A stretch of DNA of 64,000 nt from Pedococcus_A sp963730585 (GTDB lineage: Bacteria > Actinomycetota > Actinomycetes > Actinomycetales > Dermatophilaceae), in assembly GCA_963730585.1 (NCBI GenBank), contig CAVSSL010000013.1:186001-250000 (forward strand), in the 5' to 3' direction. How positions within the stretch are numbered: the first letter of the stretch is position 1; each line of letters starts with the position of its first letter. The position numbers and the translations under genes are program-made. The notes beneath the pieces are model-generated. The model saw only the letters and a program-made list of their open reading frames with translations. It was not told where the DNA came from and searched no databases. Below, one piece after another: positions 1 through 9,499 of the stretch.

Positions 1-843
1 GTCGGGGCAGGCGGCGAGCACCCGGCGCACGGCGTCGCGTTCGGCCGCGGTGACCCACAGGTCGTAGCGCTGCTTCACCGCCACCTGGCGGGCGACGTAG
101 GCGCAGCGGAAGGACCGCTTCGGGGGCAGCCAGGTGGCGGCGTCCCCGTCGCCCTTGCCCTGGTTGACCGCGCCGCCGACGGCGAGCAGGTTCAGCGGGT
201 CGTTGGCGAACGCCGTGCGCCGGGCGAAGGCCAGCTGCTGGGCGCCCTTCTGCCAGGCGTCGGAGAGCGCGACCACGTGGTCGACCTGCACCCGGCTGGA
301 GGTGGACGGCCCGCGCACGAACGCGATGGTGTCGCCGGTGTAGGGGTCGTCCAAGGTGCCGCGCAGGACGACGCACCCGTGCGTCCCGGCCTTGAGGGTG
401 TATGCCGTGAGGTCGCGGCGGAGGACGTCGTTGCGGGTGTCGCAGCCGTTGCGGTCGACGTCGGACCACGCCTGCCCGAACAGCTCCCGCTCGTACCCGG
501 TGCGCGGCGCACGTCCCTTGACCGGGAGGCTCTCCAGCGCGGCCAGCGCCGTTCCCGCCCGCGGTGTCGGTGGCGCGCTGCGAGTCACGGGAGTGCTGCG
601 CGGTGGGGCCGTCGAAGTCGTCAGCGTCGCGGTCGCTGACGTCGGGCCCGCCGGCGTCGACCGGGTTGGTGTCGCGGCGGCCCCGCTCGTGGCGGGAGCG
701 GCGGCCCCTCCGACCGAGGAACCCGTGCCGGCCGAACCAGCGGGGTCGGCCCGGCCGGACAGGGCGGGCCACACGAGGGCGGCGACCAGGAGGAGGCCGC
801 AGCCGAGGAACCAGCTGCGGCGTGACGGTGTGGGCGAGGACAT
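1..843 (-). CDS. secreted HNH endonuclease family protein (DUF1524/GmrSD C-terminal type), 3' end cut by window
   Basis: The reading frame is open from an ATG at 843 to the left edge (281 codons), so the stop lies outside. Residues 1-33 begin MSSPTPSRRSW followed by a hydrophobic stretch, which fits a signal peptide or membrane anchor; a Pro/Ala/Thr-rich linker follows. The conserved domain then shows DHVVALSDAWQKGA, ANDPLNLLAVGGAVNQGKGD, a WLPP motif and KQRYDLWVT. These match the HHN/HNH-type DUF1524 nuclease family, in which the His of DHV is catalytic. It is probably an exported nuclease; the substrate is unknown. Family members end shortly after the last visible residues, so little is missing. 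It is transcribed away from the CNNM gene at 1017, and 844-1016 holds the shared upstream region with no motif I can name. Confidence 0.82.
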   Translation of the reverse strand, partial: MSSPTPSRRSWFLGCGLLLVAALVWPALSGRADPAGSAGTGSSVGGAAAPATSGAAATPTRSTPAGPTSATATLTTSTAPPRSTPVTRSAPPTPRAGTALAALESLPVKGRAPRTGYERELFGQAWSDVDRNGCDTRNDVLRRDLTAYTLKAGTHGCVVLRGTLDDPYTGDTIAFVRGPSTSSRVQVDHVVALSDAWQKGAQQLAFARRTAFANDPLNLLAVGGAVNQGKGDGDAATWLPPKRSFRCAYVARQVAVKQRYDLWVTAAERDAVRRVLAACPD

Positions 844-1016
844 CAGGGGTACAGGCTAGGACGTCGCCTCTCTGGCCACATGCACCCCAGCCGCCTCTCG
901 ACCGAACGGCCGGGGTGCGCCGGAGCGCCCTCCCCACGGACAGCCAGGGAACCGCGGACAGGTCCCGGTCGTTCTCAGGCCTCCACCCCCTACCGGAAGC
1001 GGTGAGCTCACCCTCC

Positions 1017-2312
1017 ATGTCTGGCTATTGGCTCGACATCGCCCTCGTCGGCATCCTCGTCCTCCTCAACGCCGGCTTCGCCGGAAGCGAGATGGCCCTC
1101 GTGTCACTGAGGGAGGGACAGCTGAAGCAGCTCGAACGGCAGGGCGGTGCGCGGGCCCTGCGCCTGGTGCACCTGGCCCGCGACCCCAACCGGTTCCTGG
1201 CGACGATCCAGATCGGCATCACCCTGGCCGGCTTCCTGGCCTCGGCGACCGCGGCGGTCTCGCTCGCGGAGCCCCTGGTGCCCCACCTGTCGGCCCTCGG
1301 GTCGGCAGCGGAGCCGGTCGCCGTCGCCGGCGTCACCCTGGTGCTGACCTTCGTGACGCTGGTCTTCGGCGAGCTGGCGCCCAAGCGCCTGGCCATGCAG
1401 ATGGCGCTCCCCTGGGCGCTCACCGTCGCCCGGCCGCTCGACGTGCTGTCGGCCGTCTCGCGGCCTGCTGTGGCCCTGCTGGGCGCGTCGACGAACGCCG
1501 TCGTGAGGCTGCTGGGCGGGCGGTCGGAGTCCGAGGTCGAGGAGATCTCCCCCGAGGAGCTCCGCGACCTCGTCACCAGCCACCGCGACCTCAACCCCGA
1601 GCAGCGGGAGATCATCAGCGGGGCCCTGGAGCTCCACGAGCGCAAGCTCCGCGAGGTGTTCGTCCCCCGCGGTTCCGTGTTCACCGTGAACGGCGAGGCC
1701 ACCCTGAGCGAGGCCCGGTCGGCCATGGCGGCGTCGGGCCACTCGCGGATGCCGGTCACCCGCCGCCACCACCTCGACGACGTGGTGGGCATCGTGCACT
1801 GGGCCTCCGTCCTCGAGGGCGGCGACGAGCCGGTGTCGACCGTCGCCACGCCCGCCCTCGTGCTGCCCGACACGGTGCGCATCTCCGAGGCCCTGCGCCA
1901 CTTCAAGGCCGAGCGCCAGCAGATGGCGCTCGTCATCGACGAGCACGGCGCGGTCGACGGCATCGTGACCCTGGAGGACCTCCTCGAGGAGATCGTGGGC
2001 GAGATCTGGGACGAGACCGACCGTGACGTCATCGGCGCGGAGCGCTCGGCCGACGGTGCACTCACCCTTCCGGGCACCTTCCCGGTCCATGACCTCGAGG
2101 ACGTCGGCGTGCGGCTCGAGTCCGCCTCCGGCGACTACACGACGGTCGCCGGGCTGGTGCTCGTGCTGCTCGGCCGCATTCCCGACCGGCCCGGCGACGA
2201 GGTGACCGTGGACGGTTGGCGGGTCGAGGTGCTCGAGGTCGGCCACCACGCCATCACCCGCGTGCGGCTCACCCGGGCTGTCGATGCGTCACCCGGCGGC
2301 GCGCCCTCCTGA
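1017..2312 (+). CDS. CNNM/CorC/HlyC-type membrane protein with CBS domains
   Basis: 431 aa hemolysin C/CorC family protein. Residues about 1-190 form the CNNM (DUF21) membrane domain with four hydrophobic segments. A CBS pair follows at about 205-330, including HSRMPV and the conserved end IVTLEDLLEEIVGEIWDE. A CorC_HlyC domain ends the protein (LPGTFPVHDLEDVGVRLES). Family members are linked to Mg2+/Co2+ transport or resistance; this specific role is inferred only from homology. I chose the ATG at 1017 because MSGYWLDIALVGILVLLNAG is the usual family N-terminus; the frame stays open far upstream, but that part is low-complexity and lies over the divergent nuclease gene. Confidence 0.9.
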   Translation: MSGYWLDIALVGILVLLNAGFAGSEMALVSLREGQLKQLERQGGARALRLVHLARDPNRFLATIQIGITLAGFLASATAAVSLAEPLVPHLSALGSAAEPVAVAGVTLVLTFVTLVFGELAPKRLAMQMALPWALTVARPLDVLSAVSRPAVALLGASTNAVVRLLGGRSESEVEEISPEELRDLVTSHRDLNPEQREIISGALELHERKLREVFVPRGSVFTVNGEATLSEARSAMAASGHSRMPVTRRHHLDDVVGIVHWASVLEGGDEPVSTVATPALVLPDTVRISEALRHFKAERQQMALVIDEHGAVDGIVTLEDLLEEIVGEIWDETDRDVIGAERSADGALTLPGTFPVHDLEDVGVRLESASGDYTTVAGLVLVLLGRIPDRPGDEVTVDGWRVEVLEVGHHAITRVRLTRAVDASPGGAPS

Positions 2313-2339
2313 GGCGACGGGTCCTAACGGCGACTCGGC

Positions 2340-2633
2340 CTAGCGCCGGCCCCGGGCCGCCGAGCCGCCGGCCACCCCGCCGTACGGGAAGGTCAGGCCG
2401 AGGACGAAGCCGAAGTCGTACCAGTTCCCGTTGTTGTCGACCTCGTAGATGTTCACGTTGTCGTTGAACAGTGAGATCACGAACGTGACCGGGAGGATCA
2501 TCCCGTGCCACAGGCCCAGCCAGAAGCCGGCGCCGCTGTCGCTGGACTCGGCGTTGGCTCCAGCGGCGCAGGCGCCCAGCAGCAGGAGCACGGCGACCCC
2601 GACCAGCACGCGTCGAGCGGTGAGCTTTCCCAT
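2340..2633 (-). CDS. small putative lipoprotein / membrane protein
   Basis: 97 aa. Starts MGKLTARRVLVGVAVLLLLG and has a lipobox-like LLGAC, so it is probably exported and lipidated. The rest contains WLGLWHGMILPVTFVISLF, likely a membrane segment, then NGNWYDFGFVLGL. I recognise it only as a type of small conserved membrane protein and assign no function. It is co-directional with, and 56 bp downstream of, the ABC permease gene, so it may be the last gene of that operon. It converges on the CNNM gene, with a gap of only 27 bp. Confidence 0.7.
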   Translation of the reverse strand: MGKLTARRVLVGVAVLLLLGACAAGANAESSDSGAGFWLGLWHGMILPVTFVISLFNDNVNIYEVDNNGNWYDFGFVLGLTFPYGGVAGGSAARGRR

Positions 2634-2689
2634 GGTGTCCCCCAAGTGGTGGTGTGTGGTCGAGGTGTGGTCGATGGGGCGTGAGCGAG

Positions 2690-3479
2690 TCAGCCCCGGA
2701 CGTCGCGGCGCTGGAACCCCCACACCGCGACCGCGACGAGCACGGCGATGGTCAGGGCCGCGACGGCGGCCGCGGGACCGGACACCCCGGTCCGCAGCGG
2801 GTCGTGGCCGACGTACTGGAAGAACGGCGAGTACCGCTGGAGCGGCTCCAGCCACGAGACCATCGGGCCCAGTCCGTTGACGAGGTAGGTCACGACGGCG
2901 ACACCTGTCGGCACGGCACGACTCAGGCCGACATCGCCGGTCACGGCCCCGACGGCCAGGGCCATGGCGCCGAACACCACACCCAGCAGCGCGAGGTGCA
3001 GCATGGCGGCGGCGATCCGGTCGATCGGGATCACCATGTCGAAGAGCCTGCCCTCCAGGACCAGCGCGAGACCGAGCGTCGCCGACAGCACGAACGTGCC
3101 GACCACCATGGCGGCGGCCTTCTCGAGCAGCACGCGGGAGCGGCTGACCGGCTCGGCGAGGAGCAGGTCCATGGTCCGGCGGTCCTCCTCGCCGGCCACG
3201 CCCCGCGAACCCTGCGCCACGGCATACAGGATCACGAGGATCGGACCCATGAAGGACATGAGCTCGATCTGGATGTAGCCGGCGGGTGTCGACATGTCGG
3301 CGCCGGAGGAGGCGAAGAGCGAACGGAACGCCTCGGGCATGGTGTCGAGGAAGTCGTTGAGTGACGGCTGGTCGCGGATCCCCGGCCAGATGGCGGCGTA
3401 CATCAGCACCAGCAGCACGATCGCGGTCACCCAGCCCAGCAGCGAGCGCCGCTGCTCGTAGGCGGTCTTGGCGAAGACG

Positions 3480-3490
<11 letters not shown>
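2690..3490 (-). CDS. ABC-2 family transporter permease
   Basis: 266 aa membrane protein with about six hydrophobic segments (for example WVTAIVLLVLMYAAIWPG near the N-terminus and LTIAVLVAVAVWGFQ near the C-terminus). It carries the ABC-2 signature region GEEDRRTMDLLLAEPVSRSR in the cytoplasmic loop before the third segment. It pairs with the ATPase gene at 3480-4391, whose 3' end overlaps its start by 11 bp, implying translational coupling. Substrate unknown; such pairs export drugs, lipids or peptides, or act in resistance. Confidence 0.88.
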
Positions 3491-4391
<901 letters not shown>

Positions 4392-4464
4392 GACGTCAGC
4401 GTCGCCCCGACGCCGGTATGCCGCGTAGGGCCTTTGTGCCCCGGCCGCACCGACCGCGCGCGGG

Positions 4465-4701
4465 TCACTCCACCGTCGGCGTGCGCCGGCGGCCGAGGAC
4501 GAAGTACGCGATGGGGCCGAAGAAGTTCACCGACGTCAGCGGCACCCACGCCCACTTCGGGCCCCGCACCTCGGCCGGCGACCGCTTGTGCAGGTCGCGC
4601 AGGGCCACGAACTGCAGGGTGAGCTGGACGACCGTGCCCGCCACGACCATCATCCGCTGCTGGTCGCTGAGGTCCTGCCACCGTCGCTTCTGCCGCACCA
4701 C
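4465..4701 (-). CDS. PLDc_N domain membrane protein
   Basis: 78 aa from a GTG at 4701 (a second in-frame GTG at 4698 is equally possible); a purine-rich GGGAGG lies 8 bases upstream. The C-terminal half, KWAWVPLTSVNFFGPIAYFV, matches the phospholipase-D nuclease N-terminal (PLDc_N) membrane module: two helices, with no catalytic PLD domain. Role unknown. It lies 73 bp upstream of the ABC ATPase gene on the same strand and may be co-transcribed with it. The frame extends upstream to 4842 but that part is not convincing. Confidence 0.72.
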   Translation of the reverse strand: MVRQKRRWQDLSDQQRMMVVAGTVVQLTLQFVALRDLHKRSPAEVRGPKWAWVPLTSVNFFGPIAYFVLGRRRTPTVE

Positions 4702-4926
4702 GGTGCCATCCTCCCGCCGACACGGGACGCCGCCGACCGTCCTTTGCCGTAGTCCTTCGCCGTGCTGGTTGCCCCGGTACGGGATGGTTTGTGGGTATGT
4801 CCCGGACAGAGTTCGGCACCGCGCCGCACTAGTCATGGACACCGGCGCCTACGACGGATTGACTGCCTTCGGCGCCGGCGCGACGGCGGCGCCGTGAGGG
4901 AACACCGACTCATTCCTGGAGGACAG

Positions 4927-5787
4927 ATGAGACTTGCCCGCTCAGCCGCCGTGGCAGCCGTGACCGGAACCCTGCTCGCCGGCACGGCCCTGGCCGCATC
5001 CGCGATCACCGGCGGCACCGAGGACACCGCCAACAAGTACTCGAACGTCGGGATGATCGCCTTCTACGAAGGTGGCAGCCGGTACCGGTGCACGGCCACC
5101 CTGGTCACCCCGACGGTGCTGCTGACGGCGGCGCACTGCACGGCGGACGTGACGGGCAAGGTTGCGGTCACCTTCGAGCCGGTGGTGGCGCGACAGGCGC
5201 CGTCGGGCCTGCCGGCCGCGGCGGACACCACCAAGGGCTACACCGGCACCGAGTCCGCGGCCTACGCGTTCGGCACGCCGCACGCGCACCCGAACTACTC
5301 CAACTTCACCGACCTCAAGAACTGGAACGACGTCGGTGTCGTGGTGCTCGACAAGGCGGTCGTTGGGATCGAGCCGGCCAAGCTGGCGCCGAAGAACTAC
5401 CTCAACCAGTACACCCCCAGCATCCTCAACAAGACGCTCTTCACGATCGTCGGCTACGGCACCGAGGTGCGGCAGGACGCCGCCGCCAACGGCAACATGA
5501 AGCCCACCCCGATGAGCTACCCGATCGTGCGCCGCTACGGCGACGCGCCGGGCCAGAAGCTCACCGAGCAGATCCTCCAGGTCAACGGCAACGAGCACGA
5601 CAACCGCGGCGACGGCGGGAGCTGCTTCGGCGACTCGGGCGGCCCGACCTTCAAGAACGGGTACCAGGTCACCGTGACCAGCTACGGCTACACCAGCAAC
5701 TGCCGCTACCTCGACGGCCTCCAGCGCGTCGACATCCCCGTGGTGCAGGACTGGCTCGCCGACTACGGAGTCACGCCGGCCGGCTGA
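4927..5787 (+). CDS. secreted trypsin-like serine protease (S1 family)
   Basis: 286 aa with a signal peptide at about residues 1-23 (MRLARSAAVAAVTGTLLAG, cleavage after ALA). The catalytic triad is visible: His in LLTAAHC, Asp in NDVGVVVLD and Ser in CFGDSGGP. Activation may follow removal of the short segment before ITGG. Cys in YRCTATLV, TAAHC, SCFGDSGG and SNCRYL could form the usual disulfides. ATG at 4927 is preceded by a GGAGG ribosome site. Single-gene unit, followed by a hairpin at 5818-5849. Confidence 0.9.
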   Translation: MRLARSAAVAAVTGTLLAGTALAASAITGGTEDTANKYSNVGMIAFYEGGSRYRCTATLVTPTVLLTAAHCTADVTGKVAVTFEPVVARQAPSGLPAAADTTKGYTGTESAAYAFGTPHAHPNYSNFTDLKNWNDVGVVVLDKAVVGIEPAKLAPKNYLNQYTPSILNKTLFTIVGYGTEVRQDAAANGNMKPTPMSYPIVRRYGDAPGQKLTEQILQVNGNEHDNRGDGGSCFGDSGGPTFKNGYQVTVTSYGYTSNCRYLDGLQRVDIPVVQDWLADYGVTPAG

Positions 5788-5817
5788 TCCAGCGACTGAC
5801 GCACGCCACCAGACGGG

Positions 5818-5849
5818 GGCTGTTCCGGGACTTCCGCCCCGGGACAGCC
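5818..5849 (+). terminator. hairpin after the S1 protease gene
   Basis: GGCTGTTCCGGG pairs with CCCGGGACAGCC (12 bp with one G-U) around an 8-base loop, 30 bp after the protease stop. There is no T-run, as is common for actinobacterial terminators. It lies before the next gene's start at 5876. Confidence 0.55.
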
Positions 5850-5875
5850 TCCGCTGTCGTCCCTAGCCTTCGGCC

Positions 5876-7201
5876 ATGGGCAGACCGCGCAGAGTCGTCA
5901 TCCTCGGGGCCGCTGGCCGCGACTTCCACAACTTCAACACCGTCTTCCGTGACAGTGACGACGACGTCGTCGTCGCCTTCACCGCCACCCAGATCCCCAA
6001 CATCTCGGGCCGCGCGTACCCCCCGGGACTCGCGGGCCCACGGTACCCCCGCGGCATACCGATCGTGCCGGAGTCCGAGCTGACCGGCCTCATCGGTCGC
6101 GAGGACGTCGACGTGGCAGTCTTCGCCTACTCGGACGTGCCGCACACCCGCGTCATGCACCTGGCCTCCCAGTGCCTCGCCGCCGGGGCCGACTTCCTGC
6201 TGCAGAGCGCGGCGCACACCATGCTCCGGTCCTCGGTGCCGGTCATCGCCGTCACTGCGGTGCGCACCGGGGCGGGGAAGAGCCAGACCACGCGATACAT
6301 CGCACAGCTGTTGCGCGACATGGGAAAGCGCGTGGTCGCCGTGCGTCACCCCATGCCCTATGGCGACCTCGAACGGCAGGCCTGCCAGCGCTTCGCCGAC
6401 TACGCCGACCTCGACCGGCACGAGTGCACGATCGAGGAACGTGAGGAGTACGAGCCCCACATCGACAGCGGTGCCGTGGTCTACGCGGGTGTCGACTACG
6501 CGCAGATCCTCGCCGCCGCCGAGCAGGAGGCCGACGTCATCCTCTGGGACGGCGGCAACAACGACCTGCCCTTCTACGCGCCCGACCTGCACGTCGTCGT
6601 CGCGGACCCGTTGCGGCCTGGTGACGAGCAGTCCTACCACCCCGGTGAGACCAACGTGCGCATGGCCGACCTCGTCATCGTCGGCAAGTGCGACTCCGCC
6701 GAGAAGGCGGACATCGAGGCCGTCGAGGCATCGGTGCGGCTGCTCAACCCCCACGCGACGCTCCTGCGCGCCGACAGCCCCGTCACCCTCGAGGACGGCG
6801 AGCCGGTCTCGGGCCGCCGGGTCGTCGTCGTGGAGGACGGGCCGACGCTGACGCACGGGTCCATGTCGTGGGGAGCCGGGGTGGTGGGCGCCAGGGCGGG
6901 CGGCGCCGCCGCCATCGTCGACCCCAGCCCGTATGCCGTCGGCTCCCTCGCCGACACCTACGTCCAGTACCCCAACGCACGGGGGGTGCTCCCCGCCATG
7001 GGGTACGGCGCGCAGCAGGTGGCCGACCTCGCCGCCACCATCGAGGCCACCCCCTGCGACGTCGTGGTCTCCGGGACGCCCATCGACCTGCGCCGCGTGC
7101 TCACGGTGTCCAAGCCGGTGGTACGGGCGAGGTACGACCTCCGCGAGCAGGACCCCGGCCGCCTGGAGGCGGCGGTGCGCAAGGCGCTGGGAGGGGACTG
7201 A
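5876..7201 (+). CDS. cyclic 2,3-diphosphoglycerate synthetase-like GTPase
   Basis: 441 aa. The N-terminus MGRPRRVVILGAAGRDFHNF is the Rossmann-like segment of COG2403-type proteins. A P-loop variant AVRTGAGKSQTTR (about 127-139) and downstream IVGKCDSA fit the nucleotide-binding domain shared with archaeal cyclic 2,3-diphosphoglycerate synthetase. In bacteria the true reaction is not settled, so ATP/GTP use is inferred. The gene stands alone here; family members often lie near carbamate kinase or arginine genes, but none is visible. Two copies of the genome's GTATGCCG word sit inside it at 6052 (making a rare ATA codon) and 6931. Confidence 0.85.
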   Translation: MGRPRRVVILGAAGRDFHNFNTVFRDSDDDVVVAFTATQIPNISGRAYPPGLAGPRYPRGIPIVPESELTGLIGREDVDVAVFAYSDVPHTRVMHLASQCLAAGADFLLQSAAHTMLRSSVPVIAVTAVRTGAGKSQTTRYIAQLLRDMGKRVVAVRHPMPYGDLERQACQRFADYADLDRHECTIEEREEYEPHIDSGAVVYAGVDYAQILAAAEQEADVILWDGGNNDLPFYAPDLHVVVADPLRPGDEQSYHPGETNVRMADLVIVGKCDSAEKADIEAVEASVRLLNPHATLLRADSPVTLEDGEPVSGRRVVVVEDGPTLTHGSMSWGAGVVGARAGGAAAIVDPSPYAVGSLADTYVQYPNARGVLPAMGYGAQQVADLAATIEATPCDVVVSGTPIDLRRVLTVSKPVVRARYDLREQDPGRLEAAVRKALGGD

Positions 7202-7263
7202 CGGCATACCGCTGGGGCCTTTGGACTCTGGGGCTCGTGACCCGGCCCCGAAAGCATGGCGAC

Positions 7264-7458
7264 ATGAGGACAGCGGACCACGCCGACACCGCGCATGCGG
7301 GACTCTGGCCGGCGGCCCACTCGGGCCGGTGTTCGCTGGACCTCATCGCGCTGGCCGCCGTGGCGACGGTTTCGTCCATGGTCGCCGTCGCCACCGGCCA
7401 GCGTGGCGGGCCAGCGGGCGTGACGCCCCTTGGCGCAGAGGACGCCGTCCCGCTGTAG
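7264..7458 (+). CDS. possible small membrane peptide
   Basis: 64 aa from ATG 7264, with one hydrophobic stretch LDLIALAAVATVSSMVAVA. No recognised family and no good ribosome site, so it is a weak call. In its favour, a terminator-like hairpin follows at 7474-7508, and the stretch is otherwise a 370-base gap between the GTPase and MFS genes. It could equally be non-coding. Confidence 0.25.
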   Translation: MRTADHADTAHAGLWPAAHSGRCSLDLIALAAVATVSSMVAVATGQRGGPAGVTPLGAEDAVPL

Positions 7459-7473
7459 ACCTTCAGCCGGAAG

Positions 7474-7508
7474 GGGTGCCGGGCGCCTGCAACCGCCGCC
7501 CGGCACTC
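7474..7508 (+). terminator. hairpin before the MFS gene
   Basis: GGGTGCCGGGCG pairs with CGCCCGGCACTC (12 bp, one G-U) around an 11-base loop. It likely ends transcription coming from 5876-7458. Confidence 0.5.
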
Positions 7509-7572
7509 TCATGCGGGGGCGGGCAGCGCCGCGCCATCCGGCCCGGGCACCCACCGGTCTAGAGTCGGCAGG

Positions 7573-8718
7573 GTGGACGCCCGGCCGTGGCGGATGCTGC
7601 TCCCCCTCGTCCTGGCGACGATGGCGTCACAGTCGCTGCTCGTGGTGCTCGCGCCCACGATCGTCGCCATCGCCGCCGACCTGGGCGTGTCCGTGGCCAC
7701 CGTGGGGCAGGCGCGCTCGGTCACCGCCCTCGTCTCCGTGGTCGCCTCCTTGGCGCTGACGGGCAGGGCGGACCGCCTGCCAGTGCGCTCCCTCCTGAGG
7801 TGGGGTGCGGTGCTGGCCATCGCGGCGTGCGCCGTGGTGGCGACCGCCGCCTCCACCGCGGTCTTCCTCGCCGCGCACGTGCTGGTGGGCCTCGCCTTCG
7901 CCCCGCTGCTCTCCGGTGGCTTCGCCGGCCTCGCGGCCTTCTCCCCGGAGCGGCGCGCGTGGGCGACCGGCTACGTCGCGGGAGCCAACGCCCTCGCCTG
8001 GATCGTGGTGAACCCGCTGGCGGCCGGCCTGACGGCCTCCCTGTCGTGGCGGGTCGCCCTGGCCGCCCCCGCCGCCGTCGCCCTCGCGGCCCTGGTCACC
8101 TCGGGTGAAGCAGCACCGGCACCGGTGGGGCCCTCCGCCGCGAGCCTGTGGGAGCCCCTCCGGGTGGTGCCGGCTCGACGTTGGATCGGGAGCGAGGTCA
8201 CCGCCTTCGCCGCCTGGACCTGCCTGCTGACCTTCGCCGGCGCCTTCTTCATCGAGGTCGTCGGGGTCGCGCAGTCGGCGGTGGGCTGGGTGCTGGCCGC
8301 CGGCGCGACGGCCTACCTGCTGGCCTCCAGCCGAGCCGGACGGCTGGCGCGAAGGCTGCCGCAGCGACGCCTGGTGTGGACGTCGGCCCTGGCCATGGCC
8401 GCGGTCATCCCGCTGCTGCTGGGGGTCGTGCGCGCACCCCTGACGGCGGTGGCGACCTTCTGCCTGGTCGCGCTGGTGGCCGGCATCCGCACCCCCGCCT
8501 CCGCCGGGCTGGCGCTGGAGCAGCTGCCCGAGCACCCCGCCGCGATGGCCTCGGCGCGCACGGCGGCCACCCAGTCCGGCTACCTGGTGGGCGCCGTCGT
8601 CGGTGGCGTCGTCATCGCCGGCCCCGGCTGGCGTGCGCTCGGAGTGGTGCTCGCCGTCATCATGGCGAGCTCCGCGTGGCTGGTGCACCGGGTCCACGAC
8701 GTGGCCCCGGCCTCGTGA
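7573..8718 (+). CDS. MFS transporter
   Basis: 381 aa with about 12 hydrophobic segments. The region between segments 2 and 3 reads GRADRLPVRSLLRWG, matching the MFS loop motif with basic residues, and FAGLAAFSPERRAWATGYVAGAN is the family's segment 4-5 region. Substrate unknown; the size and style fit drug/metabolite efflux permeases. Start is GTG 7573 (MDARPWRMLL); the ATG seven codons later is an alternative. No partner gene is close by. Confidence 0.85.
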   Translation: MDARPWRMLLPLVLATMASQSLLVVLAPTIVAIAADLGVSVATVGQARSVTALVSVVASLALTGRADRLPVRSLLRWGAVLAIAACAVVATAASTAVFLAAHVLVGLAFAPLLSGGFAGLAAFSPERRAWATGYVAGANALAWIVVNPLAAGLTASLSWRVALAAPAAVALAALVTSGEAAPAPVGPSAASLWEPLRVVPARRWIGSEVTAFAAWTCLLTFAGAFFIEVVGVAQSAVGWVLAAGATAYLLASSRAGRLARRLPQRRLVWTSALAMAAVIPLLLGVVRAPLTAVATFCLVALVAGIRTPASAGLALEQLPEHPAAMASARTAATQSGYLVGAVVGGVVIAGPGWRALGVVLAVIMASSAWLVHRVHDVAPAS

Positions 8719-8815
8719 GGGGCGCGCCCCCGTCCCCCAAACGGGTGACGCGCAGCCCGGCGATCTCGTCCTGATGGGGCGGGTGTGGCACCACCGAGAG
8801 GCTCGACCATGAGTC

Positions 8816-9019
8816 ATGCAGCGGCTTTCCCTGTGGCACAAGGCTTTCGGCGTCGTCGTGGCGCTCTGCCTGACGCTGCCCCTCGCAGCCGTCGGACTGC
8901 AGGAGCCGCTGCACCTCAGCTCGTCCGCCGCACAGACGCTGCTCGACGGCGTGATGGCCGTGCTCGCGGTCGTCATGGTCGGCGCTGCCCACTACGTGCT
9001 CCGGCTGCCGCGCCGCTGA
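8816..9019 (+). CDS. small two-helix membrane protein
   Basis: 67 aa: MQRLSLWHKAFGVVVALCL, then a second hydrophobic stretch DGVMAVLAVVMVGAAHYVL. A GAGAGG lies about 15 bases before the ATG. No family recognised; single-copy small membrane proteins like this are common and cannot be assigned a role. It is followed 86 bp later by the DUF302 gene, whose own operator lies between them. Confidence 0.5.
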   Translation: MQRLSLWHKAFGVVVALCLTLPLAAVGLQEPLHLSSSAAQTLLDGVMAVLAVVMVGAAHYVLRLPRR

Positions 9020-9052
9020 CGCCCGGCCCCAAGTTCACGACTGCGCCGATCC

Positions 9053-9068
9053 ATACCCCGGCAGGTAT
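9053..9068. promoter_or_regulatory. CsoR/CstR-like inverted repeat upstream of DUF302
   Basis: ATACCCCGGCAGGTAT is an inverted repeat (ATACC, 6-base spacer, GGTAT) 37 bp before the DUF302 start. The same architecture occurs at 22745-22762 and 27426-27442. CsoR-family repressors (Cu(I) or persulfide sensing) bind G/C-tract repeats flanked by ATAC/GTAT, so this is a likely operator; binding itself is inferred. Confidence 0.55.
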
Positions 9069-9105
9069 GCTGCGAAGCCTGTGACGTCGCACCGAGGAGG
9101 CATCC

Positions 9106-9498
9106 ATGGGGTACGCCCTGAGCACCACCGTCGACCGACCCTTCGACGACACCCTCGAGGCCGTGCGGGCTGCCCTGCAGGACCAGGGGTTCGGCGTGCT
9201 GACCGAGATCGACCTGAGGGCGACCCTCAAGGCCAAGCTCGATGTCGACATCGAGCCGCAGGTCATCCTCGGAGCGTGCCGCCCTCCCCTGGCCCACGCC
9301 GCCCTGCAGGCCGAGCCGTCGATCGGGCTCCTGCTCCCCTGCAACGTCGTGGTGCGGAGCGCCGGCACCGACCGCACCGTCGTCGAGGCCCTCGACCCGG
9401 ACACGATGGTGGAGCTGACGGGCAACGACGACCTCTCGAAGGTCGCCACGGACGCCAGGGGGCGCCTGCAGTCGGCCCTCGACGCCGTCGGGCGCTGA
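9106..9498 (+). CDS. DUF302 domain-containing protein
   Basis: 130 aa, essentially one DUF302 domain: MGYALSTTVDRPFDDTLEAV at the N-terminus, GFGVLTEIDLRATLKAKL, and the family's LGACRPPLAHAAL and LLLPCNVVV segments. DUF302 proteins are often near copper, sulfide or redox genes, but their biochemical role is unknown. A strong GAGGAGG ribosome site precedes ATG 9106. The operator-like repeat at 9053-9068 suggests control by a CsoR/CstR-type repressor, linking it to the sulfur/copper genes further right. Confidence 0.9.
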   Translation: MGYALSTTVDRPFDDTLEAVRAALQDQGFGVLTEIDLRATLKAKLDVDIEPQVILGACRPPLAHAALQAEPSIGLLLPCNVVVRSAGTDRTVVEALDPDTMVELTGNDDLSKVATDARGRLQSALDAVGR

Positions 9499-9499
9499 C

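Noticed and set aside
564..1016. Upstream extension of the CNNM gene
   Set aside because: The added residues are Arg/Pro-rich, overlap the divergent nuclease gene, and the family N-terminus begins at 1017.
5771..7207. 478-codon minus-strand frame
   Set aside because: Shadow of the cDPG-synthetase-like gene, whose P-loop and family motifs are clear on the plus strand.
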